Origin: Candidatus Binatia bacterium
Lineage (GTDB): Bacteria; Desulfobacterota; Binatia; HRBIN30
DNA: 64,000 nucleotides
Direction: 5' to 3'
Assembly (NCBI GenBank): GCA_023150935.1
Contig: JAKLJW010000018.1
Location: 33,638 to 97,637, forward strand
Both the position numbers and the translations under genes were made by a program. The notes under the pieces were generated by a model. It ran no database searches. It was given only the letters and a program-made list of their open reading frames with translations, and had not been told where the DNA came from. Each line of letters opens with the position of its first letter. Position 1 is the first letter of the stretch. Of the stretch, positions 53,943-63,195 are shown in pieces.

Positions 53943-55887
53943 GCCGCTGCTGGCCCGCCTCGACGCCGCGATCCGGCTCAGCCAGGCGACGTTTCTCGAC
54001 CAGCAGCACGCCGACGGTTACTGGCACGCACCGCTCGAGGCCAACGTCTCGATGGATGCCGAGTTCGTGTTCTTCAATCGTTTCATCGGTCGTTCGCAAC
54101 CTCGCGTCGAGCAGCGCATCTGCGATCACATCCTCGCCACGCAGCGCGACGACGGTTCGTGGGGCCTGTACGAAGGCGCTCCCGGACACGTGAGCAATAC
54201 GATCGAGGCATACTTCGCGCTGAAACTGTGCGGCTTTTCCGCCGCCGACGAACCTCTGCGGCGCGCTCGCGAGTTCATTCGCGCCCACGGCGGACTCGTC
54301 AAGGCGGGAGTGTTCACCCGCACCTTCCTCGCCTACTTCGGCCAGTTCCCGTGGGAGGGTCTGCCGGCCATGCCGGTGGAGCTCGTACTGTTGCCGCCGT
54401 GGTTCCCGATCAACATCTACGCGCTGTCGAGCTGGGCCCGCGAGACGGTGGTGCCGCTGACCGTGCTGATGGCGAAACGCCCGCACGTGCCCATCGACGC
54501 CGCCCAGGCCATCGACGAGCTCTGGCTGGCGCCGCCGACGGCGGCCGATCTTGGCTACCGGCGCAGCCCCGAGCCGATCACCTGGCGCAACTTCTTTCTT
54601 GCCGTCGACAAGACCCTCAAGGCGCTCCGCGCCGTACCGTGGCGCCCGTGGCGTCGGCGCGCCCTCGAGCGCGCCGAGCGCTGGATCCTCGACCGGCAGG
54701 ACGTCAACGGCGGTTGGGGCGGCATTCAGCCGCCGATGATCAACTGCGTCATGGCGCTGCGCGCCCTGGGCTATCCGGCCGACCATCCTGCCGTGGTCAA
54801 AGGCATTCGGGCCGTCGACAACTTCGTCATGGCCGACGGCGATGCGCTCTTCTTCCAGCCCTGCGTGTCGCCGACGTGGGACACGGCGCTCATGGCAAAG
54901 GCGCTGCTCGACGCCGGCCTGCCGGACGATCACCCCGGCCTGACGCGCGCCGCCGAATGGCTGATTCGCAATCAGATCTTCAAGCCCGGCGATTGGTCGG
55001 TCTACAACCCGAACCTCGAGCCCGGTGGCTGGGCCTTCGAGTTTGCCAACGACTGGTACCCGGACGTCGACGATTCGGCCGTCATTCTGATGGCCCTCAA
55101 GCGTATCGCCGGCCTCGATCCCGCGGCGAAAGACCGCGCCATCGCCTACGGCATGAACTGGACTCTGGGAATGCAGAGCCGCAATGGCGGCTGGGGCGCT
55201 TTCGATACCGACAACGACTCCGAGTTCCTCAACCAGATTCCTTTCGCCGATCTCGAGGCAATGATCGACCCGCCGACCGAAGATCTCACCGGGCGAATTC
55301 TCGAGCTGATGGGTGTCTACGGATACGACTTGCGCTTCAATCGCGCTCGACGCGCCCACGACTACATCTTGCGCACCCAGCGCCCGCACGGAGCGTGGTG
55401 GGGCCGTTGGGGGTGCAACTTCATTTACGGCACGTGGTCGGTGCTGAGCGGGCTGCGCGCCATCGGCGACGATCTGCGAGCCCCGCACGTGCGCCGCGCC
55501 GTCGCCTGGCTCAAGGCGCATCAGAACCCCGACGGCGGCTGGGGCGAAACGCTGGCGTCTTATGCCGACGAGAGCCTGGCCGGCAAGGGATCGTCGACGG
55601 CGTCGCAGACGGCGTGGGCGGTCCTCGGGCTGCTCGCCGGGGAAGACGAACTCGGTCCCGAGGTGCTACGCGGCATCGAGCACTTGATCGCCACGCAGCG
55701 TGCCGACGGCGAGTGGGACGAGCCCCTATTTACCGGCACCGGCTTTCCGCGCCACTTCTATCTCCGGTACTACATGTACCGGAACTACTTCCCGTTGATG
55801 GCGCTCGGCAATTTCCGCCGGCAACTGACGAGCCACGGCGGCAACGGTGCCGGACCCGACCGGGCGGGGGAGGGCAGGCGGCGATGA
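53902..55887 (+). CDS. shc: Squalene-hopene cyclase
   Basis: Membrane-associated triterpene cyclase turning squalene into hopene/hopanol. The 661-residue protein has the catalytic DVDD (388-391, in WYPDVDDSAV) and several QW-type repeats such as QRDDGSWG, QDVNGGWGG, QSRNGGWGAFD, QNPDGGWGE and QRADGEWDE. GTWSVLSGLRA and FPRHFYLRYYMYRNYFP near the C-terminus are typical of bacterial SHC. Length is normal. It follows mvk with a 41-base overlap and overlaps the next gene by ATGA. Confidence 0.97.
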   Translation: MTATATTLTPHAPEPLLARLDAAIRLSQATFLDQQHADGYWHAPLEANVSMDAEFVFFNRFIGRSQPRVEQRICDHILATQRDDGSWGLYEGAPGHVSNTIEAYFALKLCGFSAADEPLRRAREFIRAHGGLVKAGVFTRTFLAYFGQFPWEGLPAMPVELVLLPPWFPINIYALSSWARETVVPLTVLMAKRPHVPIDAAQAIDELWLAPPTAADLGYRRSPEPITWRNFFLAVDKTLKALRAVPWRPWRRRALERAERWILDRQDVNGGWGGIQPPMINCVMALRALGYPADHPAVVKGIRAVDNFVMADGDALFFQPCVSPTWDTALMAKALLDAGLPDDHPGLTRAAEWLIRNQIFKPGDWSVYNPNLEPGGWAFEFANDWYPDVDDSAVILMALKRIAGLDPAAKDRAIAYGMNWTLGMQSRNGGWGAFDTDNDSEFLNQIPFADLEAMIDPPTEDLTGRILELMGVYGYDLRFNRARRAHDYILRTQRPHGAWWGRWGCNFIYGTWSVLSGLRAIGDDLRAPHVRRAVAWLKAHQNPDGGWGETLASYADESLAGKGSSTASQTAWAVLGLLAGEDELGPEVLRGIEHLIATQRADGEWDEPLFTGTGFPRHFYLRYYMYRNYFPLMALGNFRRQLTSHGGNGAGPDRAGEGRRR

Positions 55888-57668
55888 CGGCGCGACCTCC
55901 TTCCGTTGCGGCCGCGTACCGCCACTGCTGGCGTATCGCGACGACGCACTACGAGAACTTTACCGTCGGCTCGTGGCTGTTGCCGCGCCGGCTGCGCGAC
56001 CACATCGCGGCGATTTACGCCTTCGCTCGTGCCGCCGACGATATGGCCGACGAGGGGCATTTGCCCGTCGCCGATCGGCTCGCGCGTCTGAGCGCCTGGG
56101 AGCACCAGCTCGAGGCCTGCTACCAGGGGCGCGCCACCGAACCGGTGTTCGTCGCGTTGCGCGACACGGTCGAGCGGTTCGCGATTCCGAGCGATCCGTT
56201 TCGCAAGCTTCTCGATGCCTTCCGCCAGGATGCCGCCTTCCGCCGCTTCCCGACCTTCGACAGCCTGCTCGACTACTGCCGGCGCTCCGCCGATCCGGTC
56301 GGACATCTGATCCTGTACCTCTTCGGCTATCGCGATGCCCAACGGCAGGCACTCGCGGACCGCATCTGCAGCGGGCTCCAGCTCGCCAACTTCTGGCAGG
56401 ACGTCGCCATCGATGCCGCCAGGGGCCGCCTCTACGTCCCGCTCGAAGATCTGGAACGCTTTGGCGCCACCCCCGAAGACATCCTGCGCGGCCGGCGCAC
56501 CTCTTCGACACACGCGCTCATGGCCTTCGAGGTCGAACGGGCGCGCACCATGCTGCAGGAAGGGCTGGTTCTGGCCGGCATGGTCGAGCGCCGTTTGGGC
56601 CGCGAGGTGCAGCTCTTCGCGTGGGGCGGTCTGGAAATCCTGCGCGCGATCGAGGCCGTGGACTACGACGTCGCGACTCGCCGTCCCGAGGTGTCGAGGC
56701 GGAAAAAGGCCGGGTTGGTCGTGCGTGCACTGCTGCAACCGCCCCGCCCCGCGGAGTCGGCCGCCGCCGGACCGTGCACCGGCGGCGACCGCGACGAGGG
56801 TGACGCAACGTCGCTGGACGACGCGTACGCCGTCTGCCGCGATATCACCCGGCGCAGTTCGAGCAATTTCTATTACGCTTTTCAGCTACTGGGCCCCGCG
56901 CGGCGCAACGCGCTTTACGCGGTTTATGCCTTCTGCCGGTTCGTCGACGACATCGCCGACGACTGCGGCCGCGGCGATCCGGTCAGGTTGCTCGGGCGCT
57001 GGCGTGCCGAGCTCGACGCGGTCTACGACGGGCGCCCCACCCATCCGATAGGGACGGCGCTTGCCGACGCCCGGCAGCGCTTCCCCCTGGAGAAGCAGCA
57101 CTTCGCCGACGTGATCCGCGGCGTCGAGATGGACCTGTCGCGCACCCGTTACGAAACTTTCGACGCGTTGCACGGGTACTGTTACCTGGTCGCCTCCACC
57201 GTCGGCCTGCTCTGCATCGAGATTTTCGGTTACCGCAATTCCAGCGCGCGCGACTACGCGCTCGATCTCGGCATTGCGTTTCAGATGACGAATATCCTGC
57301 GCGACGTCCACGAGGACGCCGGCCGCGGCCGCATCTATCTGCCGCTCGAGGATCTCGCGCGCTTCGGCTGTACCGAGGACGACCTGCTGGCCGGACGCTA
57401 CTCGTCGCGCGTCGCTGCGCTGATGGCGTTCGAGTGCGGTCGGGCGCGCGCCTACTACTTGCGTGCCCGCGGTGCGCTTGCCGCCGCCGACCGCGGCAGC
57501 CTCGCGCCCGCCGAGGCGATGCGGTTCATTTACGAACGTCTGCTGCACCGCATCGAAGCGCGTCACTACGACGTGTTCGGACCCAAGGTGACGCTGCCGC
57601 GCTACGAGAAGCTCACACTGGCGATGGCCGCCTGGGGCCGCTCGCACCTGCCCGTGCTGGGGTCCTGA
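55884..57668 (+). CDS. hpnC-hpnD: HpnC-HpnD fusion, bifunctional squalene-forming prenyltransferase
   Basis: One 594-residue frame contains two complete trans-isoprenyl diphosphate synthase domains. Residues 1-285 match HpnC (DDMAD at 52-56, NFWQDVAIDAARGR at 169-182) and 312-594 match HpnD (DDIAD at 355-359, NILRDVHEDAGRGR at 470-483). HpnD makes presqualene diphosphate from two farnesyl diphosphates and HpnC turns it into hydroxysqualene. A 25-residue Ala/Gly/Asp linker joins them with no stop codon and no in-frame ATG near the junction. Both domains keep their Asp-rich motifs. Normally the two are separate adjacent genes. Confidence 0.93.
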   Translation: MTARPPSVAAAYRHCWRIATTHYENFTVGSWLLPRRLRDHIAAIYAFARAADDMADEGHLPVADRLARLSAWEHQLEACYQGRATEPVFVALRDTVERFAIPSDPFRKLLDAFRQDAAFRRFPTFDSLLDYCRRSADPVGHLILYLFGYRDAQRQALADRICSGLQLANFWQDVAIDAARGRLYVPLEDLERFGATPEDILRGRRTSSTHALMAFEVERARTMLQEGLVLAGMVERRLGREVQLFAWGGLEILRAIEAVDYDVATRRPEVSRRKKAGLVVRALLQPPRPAESAAAGPCTGGDRDEGDATSLDDAYAVCRDITRRSSSNFYYAFQLLGPARRNALYAVYAFCRFVDDIADDCGRGDPVRLLGRWRAELDAVYDGRPTHPIGTALADARQRFPLEKQHFADVIRGVEMDLSRTRYETFDALHGYCYLVASTVGLLCIEIFGYRNSSARDYALDLGIAFQMTNILRDVHEDAGRGRIYLPLEDLARFGCTEDDLLAGRYSSRVAALMAFECGRARAYYLRARGALAAADRGSLAPAEAMRFIYERLLHRIEARHYDVFGPKVTLPRYEKLTLAMAAWGRSHLPVLGS

Positions 57669-57674
57669 GAGCCC

Positions 57675-59027
57675 ATGGCGCAGCACGTCGTTGTCATCGG
57701 CGGAGGCTTCGCCGGCTTGACCGCCGCGGTCGATCTCGCCGAACGCGGTTACGCGGTGACGGTGGTCGAAGGCCGCGGGCGGCTCGGTGGCCGGGCCTTT
57801 TCTTTCACCGATCGGCAGACCGGTGCCGTCGTCGACAACGGCCAGCACGCGATGATGGGGTGCTACACGCATACGTTTGCCTTCCTCGATCGGATTGGCG
57901 CGAGCAACAAGCTGGTGCGCCAGGACAACCTGCGCGTCGAAATGCGACACGCGGACCTCGGGGCCGGAGCCATTGCGTGCAGCACGCTACCGGGCCCCTT
58001 GCACATGCTGAGCGCCATTTTCGGCTACCGGCTGCTCACGCGTCGGGAACGGCTGCGCGCCGCGCTGGGCGGAGCACGCCTGATGCGGATGCGTCAGGCC
58101 CGCGACCCGCGCCTGACGACGTGGACCGTTGCCGATCTGCTCACCGCACTGGGCCAGTCGCCGAATGCTCGTGCCAGCTTCTGGTACCCGCTCGCGATCG
58201 CAACCCTCAACGAAGCTCCCGATCGGGCCGTCGCCGCACCGCTGGCCGAGGTTCTCGCCCGCGCCTTCTTCGGCAGCCGGCGCGATTCGCAGTTCGTACT
58301 CGCGCGCGTGGGGCTGAGCGATCTGTACACCGAAGACGCCCGCCTCTTCATCGAAACGCGCGGCGGCACGATCGTCCTGAACGCCGCCGTCGACAGCCTC
58401 GCGCCCGCATCCGACGGGAAGCTCGCCGTGCTGGTGCGCGACGGGCGCCGACTGGACGCCGATGCCGTGGTGAGCGCGGTGCCGCCGCGCGTGCTCGCCG
58501 GGCTGCTCCCTGCCGTCCTACGCGATCACCCGATGTACCGCGGCCTCGATCGATTCGGCAGTTCGCCGATCGTCTCCACACATCTCTGGTTCGACCGCCC
58601 CGTGCTCGACGCCGACTTCGTCGGCCTGGTCGGCACCACCACCCAGTGGTTGTTCAATCGCACGGCGCTGACCGGCGAGGGCAATCACGGGGGCCAGTAC
58701 CTCAGCGCCGTCATCAGTGCCGGCCACGATCTGGTGGACCGCGACCCCGACGAAATCGCGCGGATCGTCGTCGACGACACCCGCCGCGTCCTGCCGGCAG
58801 CAAGGGCTGCCCAGGTCGTACGCACCGTGGTGGTGAAGGAAAAGCACGCGACGATCTCCGCCACTCCGGCCGTGGAAAGACTGCGGCCCGAAACCCCGAC
58901 ACCGCTCGACCGGTTTTTTCTCGCCGGCGACTGGACACGCACCGGGTTACCGCCCGTCATCGAAGGGGCGGTGGCCAGCGGCTACGGCGCCGCGGCGGCC
59001 GTGGCGGCCCGACTGAGGAAGCCATGA
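57675..59027 (+). CDS. hpnE: HpnE, FAD-dependent hydroxysqualene dehydroxylase
   Basis: Flavoprotein of 450 residues that reduces hydroxysqualene to squalene, completing the HpnCDE route. The dinucleotide-binding motif VVVIGGGFAGLTAAVDLA is at the start, then RGRLGGRAFS, DNGQHAMMGCY and the C-terminal FAD contact FLAGDWTRTGLPPVIEGAVASG. Length is typical. It begins six bases after the fusion gene and overlaps hpnG by four bases. Confidence 0.94.
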   Translation: MAQHVVVIGGGFAGLTAAVDLAERGYAVTVVEGRGRLGGRAFSFTDRQTGAVVDNGQHAMMGCYTHTFAFLDRIGASNKLVRQDNLRVEMRHADLGAGAIACSTLPGPLHMLSAIFGYRLLTRRERLRAALGGARLMRMRQARDPRLTTWTVADLLTALGQSPNARASFWYPLAIATLNEAPDRAVAAPLAEVLARAFFGSRRDSQFVLARVGLSDLYTEDARLFIETRGGTIVLNAAVDSLAPASDGKLAVLVRDGRRLDADAVVSAVPPRVLAGLLPAVLRDHPMYRGLDRFGSSPIVSTHLWFDRPVLDADFVGLVGTTTQWLFNRTALTGEGNHGGQYLSAVISAGHDLVDRDPDEIARIVVDDTRRVLPAARAAQVVRTVVVKEKHATISATPAVERLRPETPTPLDRFFLAGDWTRTGLPPVIEGAVASGYGAAAAVAARLRKP

Positions 59028-59770
59028 CGGCCGGGCGGGTTGCCATCTTCGCGGCCCTGCGCTGGGAATGCCGGCCAGTGCTGCGCCACTTGCGACAGGT
59101 GCATCGCGACCGACTCGGACCCTTCCCGACCTGGACCGGCCGGGCCGGGCCGGGCGAGGCCGTCGTCGTGCAGACCGGTATTGGCGCGGAACGTGCCGGC
59201 GCCGCCGCGGATGCCATCCGCGCGGCCGGGGCCTTCTCGCTCTATCTGTCCACCGGTTGCGCCGGCGCGCTCGCTCCGGATCTCGGCCCGGGGGATCTCG
59301 CCGTCGCCACCGCCGTGGTCAGTGCCGGCGATGACGGGCGCATCGCCACCGACGATGCGGCGACGGCCCGCGCCCGGCGCGTCGCCGCGCGCCTGGACGT
59401 CCGCACCTGCTGCGGCCCGATACTCAGCAGCCCGCGCGTACTGCATTCGGCGCATGCCAAGCGCGACGCGGGCCGGCGCACCGGGGCGGTCGCAGTGGAA
59501 ATGGAAGGCGCGGCAATCGGCGCGTACGCCGGCCGCGCCGAGGTGCCGTTTGCGTCGGTGCGCGCCATCCTCGATACGGCCGATACCGAACTGGACGAGG
59601 CCGGCAACTTCCTCGACCCGGCCAGCGGCCGGCTCCGGCCGCTCGGTTTGGCGCGCCACGTCGTCCGTCACCCCGCTACCGTCAGGCAGCTCCTGGCTCT
59701 GCGCCGCATGCTGCACGCCGCCGAGCGGAGTCTCGACCGCTTCTTCGCGGCCTTTTTCTGGGAACAGTGA
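59024..59770 (+). CDS. hpnG: HpnG, adenosylhopane nucleoside phosphorylase-type enzyme
   Basis: Purine-nucleoside-phosphorylase/MTA-nucleosidase-fold protein of 248 residues which releases adenine from adenosylhopane to give ribosylhopane precursors. Family segments are FAALRWECRPVLR, VVVQTGIGAERAGAAADA, LSTGCAGAL and the substrate-binding VAVEMEGAAIGAYA with the conserved Glu. The ATG at 59024 overlaps hpnE as ATGA. Its placement directly before hpnH supports the hopanoid role. Confidence 0.92.
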   Translation: MTAGRVAIFAALRWECRPVLRHLRQVHRDRLGPFPTWTGRAGPGEAVVVQTGIGAERAGAAADAIRAAGAFSLYLSTGCAGALAPDLGPGDLAVATAVVSAGDDGRIATDDAATARARRVAARLDVRTCCGPILSSPRVLHSAHAKRDAGRRTGAVAVEMEGAAIGAYAGRAEVPFASVRAILDTADTELDEAGNFLDPASGRLRPLGLARHVVRHPATVRQLLALRRMLHAAERSLDRFFAAFFWEQ

Positions 59771-59799
59771 GCGCCGCGATCGCCTCTGGGAGGAACGCC

Positions 59800-60891
59800 A
59801 TGCGATTTCCCCTGCACATCACCACCGACATGATGAAGTGGCAACTGCGCAACTGGTGGAGCGGTAACCGCCGCTACCCTTATGTGCTCATGCTCGAGCC
59901 ACTGCACACCTGCAACCTCGCCTGTCTCGGCTGCTCGCCCGAACGCTACAGCGGCGACCTGAAGGATCGCCTGCCGCTGGAAGAGTGCCTCGCCGCGGTC
60001 GACGAGTGCGGTGCGCCGGTGGTCTCGATCTGCGGCGGCGAGCCGACGATTTACCCGGAACTCCCGGAGCTGATCGAAGGCATCGTCGCCCGCAAACGGC
60101 ACATCTACCTCTGCACCAACGGCCTGCTCCTCGATCGCTTCTACAAGAAGGGACGCCCGCACAAGCGGCTCTCGATCAACATCCACCTCGACGGCATGCG
60201 CGAAACGCACGACTTCGTCACCGACCGCAAGGGGACCTTCGACAAGGCGGTGGCAATGCTTCGGGAAGGCAAACGACTCGGCTACAACGTGTGCACCAAC
60301 ACGACGGTCTATCGCGAGACCGACATGAACGAGATCGAGGAAATGTGCGCTTTCCTGACCGGTCTCGGCGTCGACGGCATGCTGCTGTCTCCCGGCTATC
60401 ACTACGAAAAAATCGAGGAGGACCACTTCCTGTTCAAGCGCGAGATTCACGAGAAGTTCAAACGCGTGCTGTCGCTCTCCAAACGCTTCCGCCTGTATTC
60501 GACACCTCTCTTTCTGCAGTTCGCCGCCGGGCAGCGCGAGTACCCTTGCACCCCCTGGGGCAACCCCACGCGCACTCCGAAGGGCTGGAAGGGTCCGTGC
60601 TACCTCGTCGAGGGGGTCTACTACGCGGACTGGAAGGCATTCTGGGACGGCGTCAACTGGGACTACTGGGAAAGCCGCCGCGACCCGCGCTGCCATAACT
60701 GTCTGATGCACTCCGGGTTCGAAGCCTCGGTCGTGCGTACCCTCGGCAGCGACCTGCGCGACGTGTGGACCATGGCGAAGTGGCAGTTCGCTCCGGGCAA
60801 GCCCTCTCCGGCTGGCGATGGTGCGGCCGGCGGAGACAGCGATTCGGCGCCGCTACGCCCCGAGCGTGCCCCGGTTCGGCGCAGTGCGTGA
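59800..60891 (+). CDS. hpnH: HpnH, radical SAM adenosylhopane synthase
   Basis: Radical SAM enzyme that adds a 5'-deoxyadenosyl group to hopene, the first step of side-chain extension. The 363-residue protein has the cluster motif CNLACLGC (Cys38, Cys42, Cys45), SICGGEPTIYPEL and a Cys-containing C-terminal part (DPRCHNCLMHSG). GGGAGGA precedes the ATG at 59800; a GTG at 59767 overlapping the hpnG stop would add 11 residues and match the coupling seen elsewhere in the unit. The last 35 residues are a variable Pro/Ala tail. Confidence 0.95.
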   Translation: MRFPLHITTDMMKWQLRNWWSGNRRYPYVLMLEPLHTCNLACLGCSPERYSGDLKDRLPLEECLAAVDECGAPVVSICGGEPTIYPELPELIEGIVARKRHIYLCTNGLLLDRFYKKGRPHKRLSINIHLDGMRETHDFVTDRKGTFDKAVAMLREGKRLGYNVCTNTTVYRETDMNEIEEMCAFLTGLGVDGMLLSPGYHYEKIEEDHFLFKREIHEKFKRVLSLSKRFRLYSTPLFLQFAAGQREYPCTPWGNPTRTPKGWKGPCYLVEGVYYADWKAFWDGVNWDYWESRRDPRCHNCLMHSGFEASVVRTLGSDLRDVWTMAKWQFAPGKPSPAGDGAAGGDSDSAPLRPERAPVRRSA

Positions 60892-61099
60892 GTGCCTTGC
60901 CGATCGGGCAGGTCCGCGCCCGCCGTTTCTTCGCTTGACGCCCGCGGCCGGGGCGGGTAAAGCCACGGCCAACAAGGCGTTTCGCCAAGGGGATGGCAGC
61001 CTCCACGGGTGACGAACCCGTTGTCACCAGACATGGCTCCCGGACGGACGGCCGCAGGAACAATTACCGGAACTGAACCGTAAAAGGGCTGGTGAGTTG

Positions 61100-63007
61100 A
61101 TGATACCGACGATGCGCTCCCGACTGACCATGGCGCTGGCACTTGCGCTCTTGTGCACCGCGCTCCCCGCTCAGGCAGAGGTCAAGACCTTCGTCGGGGT
61201 TAACGTGGCCGATTGGCTCGACGGCAGCAACTGGTCGCCGCCGGGCATTCCCACCGTCGCCGACCAGGTCAAGATTCCCTCGGGTACCGCCGCCCTCTCC
61301 GGCACGACTCAGGTCGGCACGGTCGAGGTATCCGGCGCCGGAACACTGAGCATGAACGGTGGTTCGCTTACCGCCTCGACCGTGTCCGTCGCCAGCGGCG
61401 GCAAGTTGGACGGATACGGCACCGTTGTAGCCTTCGTCTTCAACAGCGGCACGGTGATACCGCAAATCATGCCCCAGTTGACGATCCAGGGGATCTTCAT
61501 ACAGCAGCTCACGGGCACACTGGTGACCTCGATCAGCGGTCCAGCCCCGTTGCTGGCTAGCACGCTGAACGTAACCGGAGGTGCCAACCTCGCGGGCACA
61601 CTCAGTATCAATCGCATCGGCGGCTTCATACCAGCATTGGGCGAGACCTTTCAGGTGATGAACTTCGCGTCCCGCTTCGGTTCGTTCTCTACCGTCGTCG
61701 GTGCCGACGTCGGTGGCGGGGTGGTGCTGGACGTCGATGACGGTCCGCAGAAGATCGATCTCGTCGCTGTGGTCGGCGTTCCAACCCCGACCCCGACCGC
61801 GACCGGTTCTCCCGGACCTTCCGAGACCCCGAGCGTTACGCCGACGCCGAGTGAAGAGCCCACCCCGACGGCAACCGATACCGCCGGGCCGCCCTCCGCC
61901 ACCCCGACCGAAACGACAACGCCGGTACCGACCGAACCTCCCACCCCGACCGCAACCGATACCCCCGTACCCACTCCGACCCCGACCGGCGATATCCCAA
62001 CCGCCACCCCGACCACACCTGCCGCGGACACTCCGACCGCGACGCCCACCGGCTCGGTGACCGAGACCCCAACCGGAGCCTCGACCCCGTCGCCGACACC
62101 GGAGACCACGGTCACCCCGACGGGAACGACCACGCCGGAGGAAACCCCGACCGTTACCCCAACGGGCTCGATCACGGCCCCACCGACAGATACTCCGACG
62201 GGAACGACCACGCCGGAAGCTACGCCGACCGGGACCGCCACTGCTGACGTTACCCCAACCGAAACCGCCACTGCTGACGTTACGCCGACCGAAACCGCCA
62301 CTGCTGACGTTACGCCGACCGAGACTACCACTCCGGACGTTACGCCAACGGAAACCGCGACGTCGAGCGTCGCACCAACCGAAACGCCGACTTCCGACAG
62401 TACGCCTACGGAAACGCCGACGGCGGAGGGCACGCCCACCGAAACGGCCACGGCCGAAGTCACGGCGACGCCGACCGACAGCGCAACGCCGGAGCCGACG
62501 CCGACCACTACGGCCCCCACCGACACCCCGACGGCCGAGCCGACGTCGACCCCGACGACAGTGTCCACCGAAACGCCGACGCTGGCTCCCACCTCGACGT
62601 CAACGCCCACGTCAACCGCGGAGCCGACGAGCACGAACACCGTGACGCCAAGCGCGACGAGTCCGCCGACGTCGACACCCACGCGCAGTCAGACGCCCAG
62701 CGAAACCCCCACGCAGGTCGCAACGGCGACGGCGACCCCCTCGGCAGAAGCAACGGCCACACCGACGATTGTGGCCGCAACTCCCACCCCAACCCGATTC
62801 CCGATCACCGCCACGCCCACGCCCACGGCCACATCGGTGATCACGCCGCCGCCCAAGGAAAGCGGCTGCGCTCTTGCGCCCGGTGTGCAGTCCGACGACG
62901 GCACCCGTGCATCGTCGTGGCTGCTCGTCCCGGTCGCCCTCGGGTTGTTGCTCCGCGCCCGCGCGCGGCGGGGAAGTCGCTGGAGATCGCGTACTCGGGC
63001 CTGGTGA
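61100..63007 (+). CDS. Secreted Pro/Thr-rich protein with MYXO-CTERM-like tail
   Basis: Exported protein of 635 residues. Signal peptide (1-27), then a 200-residue beta-rich domain opening FVGVNVADWLDGSNW, with pectate-lyase-like or autotransporter-like repeats of Gly/Thr/Val. About 360 residues of TPT/TETPT linker follow. The C-terminus has Cys, a hydrophobic segment WLLVPVALGLLL and a basic end RARARRG, the layout of MYXO-CTERM-type sorting signals. The ATG at 61100 follows a TTG; SD is weak. A cell-surface structural role is inferred. Confidence 0.78.
   Translation: MIPTMRSRLTMALALALLCTALPAQAEVKTFVGVNVADWLDGSNWSPPGIPTVADQVKIPSGTAALSGTTQVGTVEVSGAGTLSMNGGSLTASTVSVASGGKLDGYGTVVAFVFNSGTVIPQIMPQLTIQGIFIQQLTGTLVTSISGPAPLLASTLNVTGGANLAGTLSINRIGGFIPALGETFQVMNFASRFGSFSTVVGADVGGGVVLDVDDGPQKIDLVAVVGVPTPTPTATGSPGPSETPSVTPTPSEEPTPTATDTAGPPSATPTETTTPVPTEPPTPTATDTPVPTPTPTGDIPTATPTTPAADTPTATPTGSVTETPTGASTPSPTPETTVTPTGTTTPEETPTVTPTGSITAPPTDTPTGTTTPEATPTGTATADVTPTETATADVTPTETATADVTPTETTTPDVTPTETATSSVAPTETPTSDSTPTETPTAEGTPTETATAEVTATPTDSATPEPTPTTTAPTDTPTAEPTSTPTTVSTETPTLAPTSTSTPTSTAEPTSTNTVTPSATSPPTSTPTRSQTPSETPTQVATATATPSAEATATPTIVAATPTPTRFPITATPTPTATSVITPPPKESGCALAPGVQSDDGTRASSWLLVPVALGLLLRARARRGSRWRSRTRAW
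61776..62855 (+). repeat. Pro/Thr/Glu linker-coding repeat
   Basis: About 360 codons of TPT, ETPT and ATADVTPTE units, including a triple near-identical ADVTPTETAT unit at about 62240-62330. The minus strand stays open as a Val/Gly shadow frame. Confidence 0.85.
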
Positions 63008-63037
63008 CGGTAACGCTCGGGCCTGGTGACGGTAACG
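62994..63037 (+). repeat. Perfect 22-base tandem repeat
   Basis: Two exact copies at 62994-63015 and 63016-63037 beginning CTCGGGCCTGGTGACGG. The first copy contains the TGA stop of the Pro/Thr-rich protein gene, the second is wholly non-coding. Confidence 0.75.
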
Positions 63038-63147
63038 ACGGACTCGCGGAGCACGCAGCGGGGGGCGCGGCGTGGGGGCGATGCGCCGGCCTCGCCGATT
63101 GCGAAACCGTGTGCCGCGCTCCGTGCCCTGCTGTCAGGGCCAAGTAA

Positions 63148-63161
63148 CCCCGCGCGCGGGG
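63148..63161. terminator. GC palindrome, weak terminator candidate
   Basis: CCCCGCGCGCGGGG lies 140 bases after the stop of the Pro/Thr-rich protein gene. It lacks a U-run, so intrinsic termination is doubtful. Confidence 0.25.
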
Positions 63162-63195
63162 CGCCGGAATCGCTTGTGCAGTTCCCGCTCCAATA

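Noticed and set aside
54159..55883. N-terminal extension of the HpnC-HpnD frame
   Set aside because: The frame is open through shc in another phase, but translation there is Arg-rich and unlike any protein; the ATG at 55884 is the real start.
61651..62682. Val/Gly-rich minus-strand frame of 343 codons
   Set aside because: It is the complement of the TPT linker code and similar frames occur opposite the other Pro/Thr linkers.
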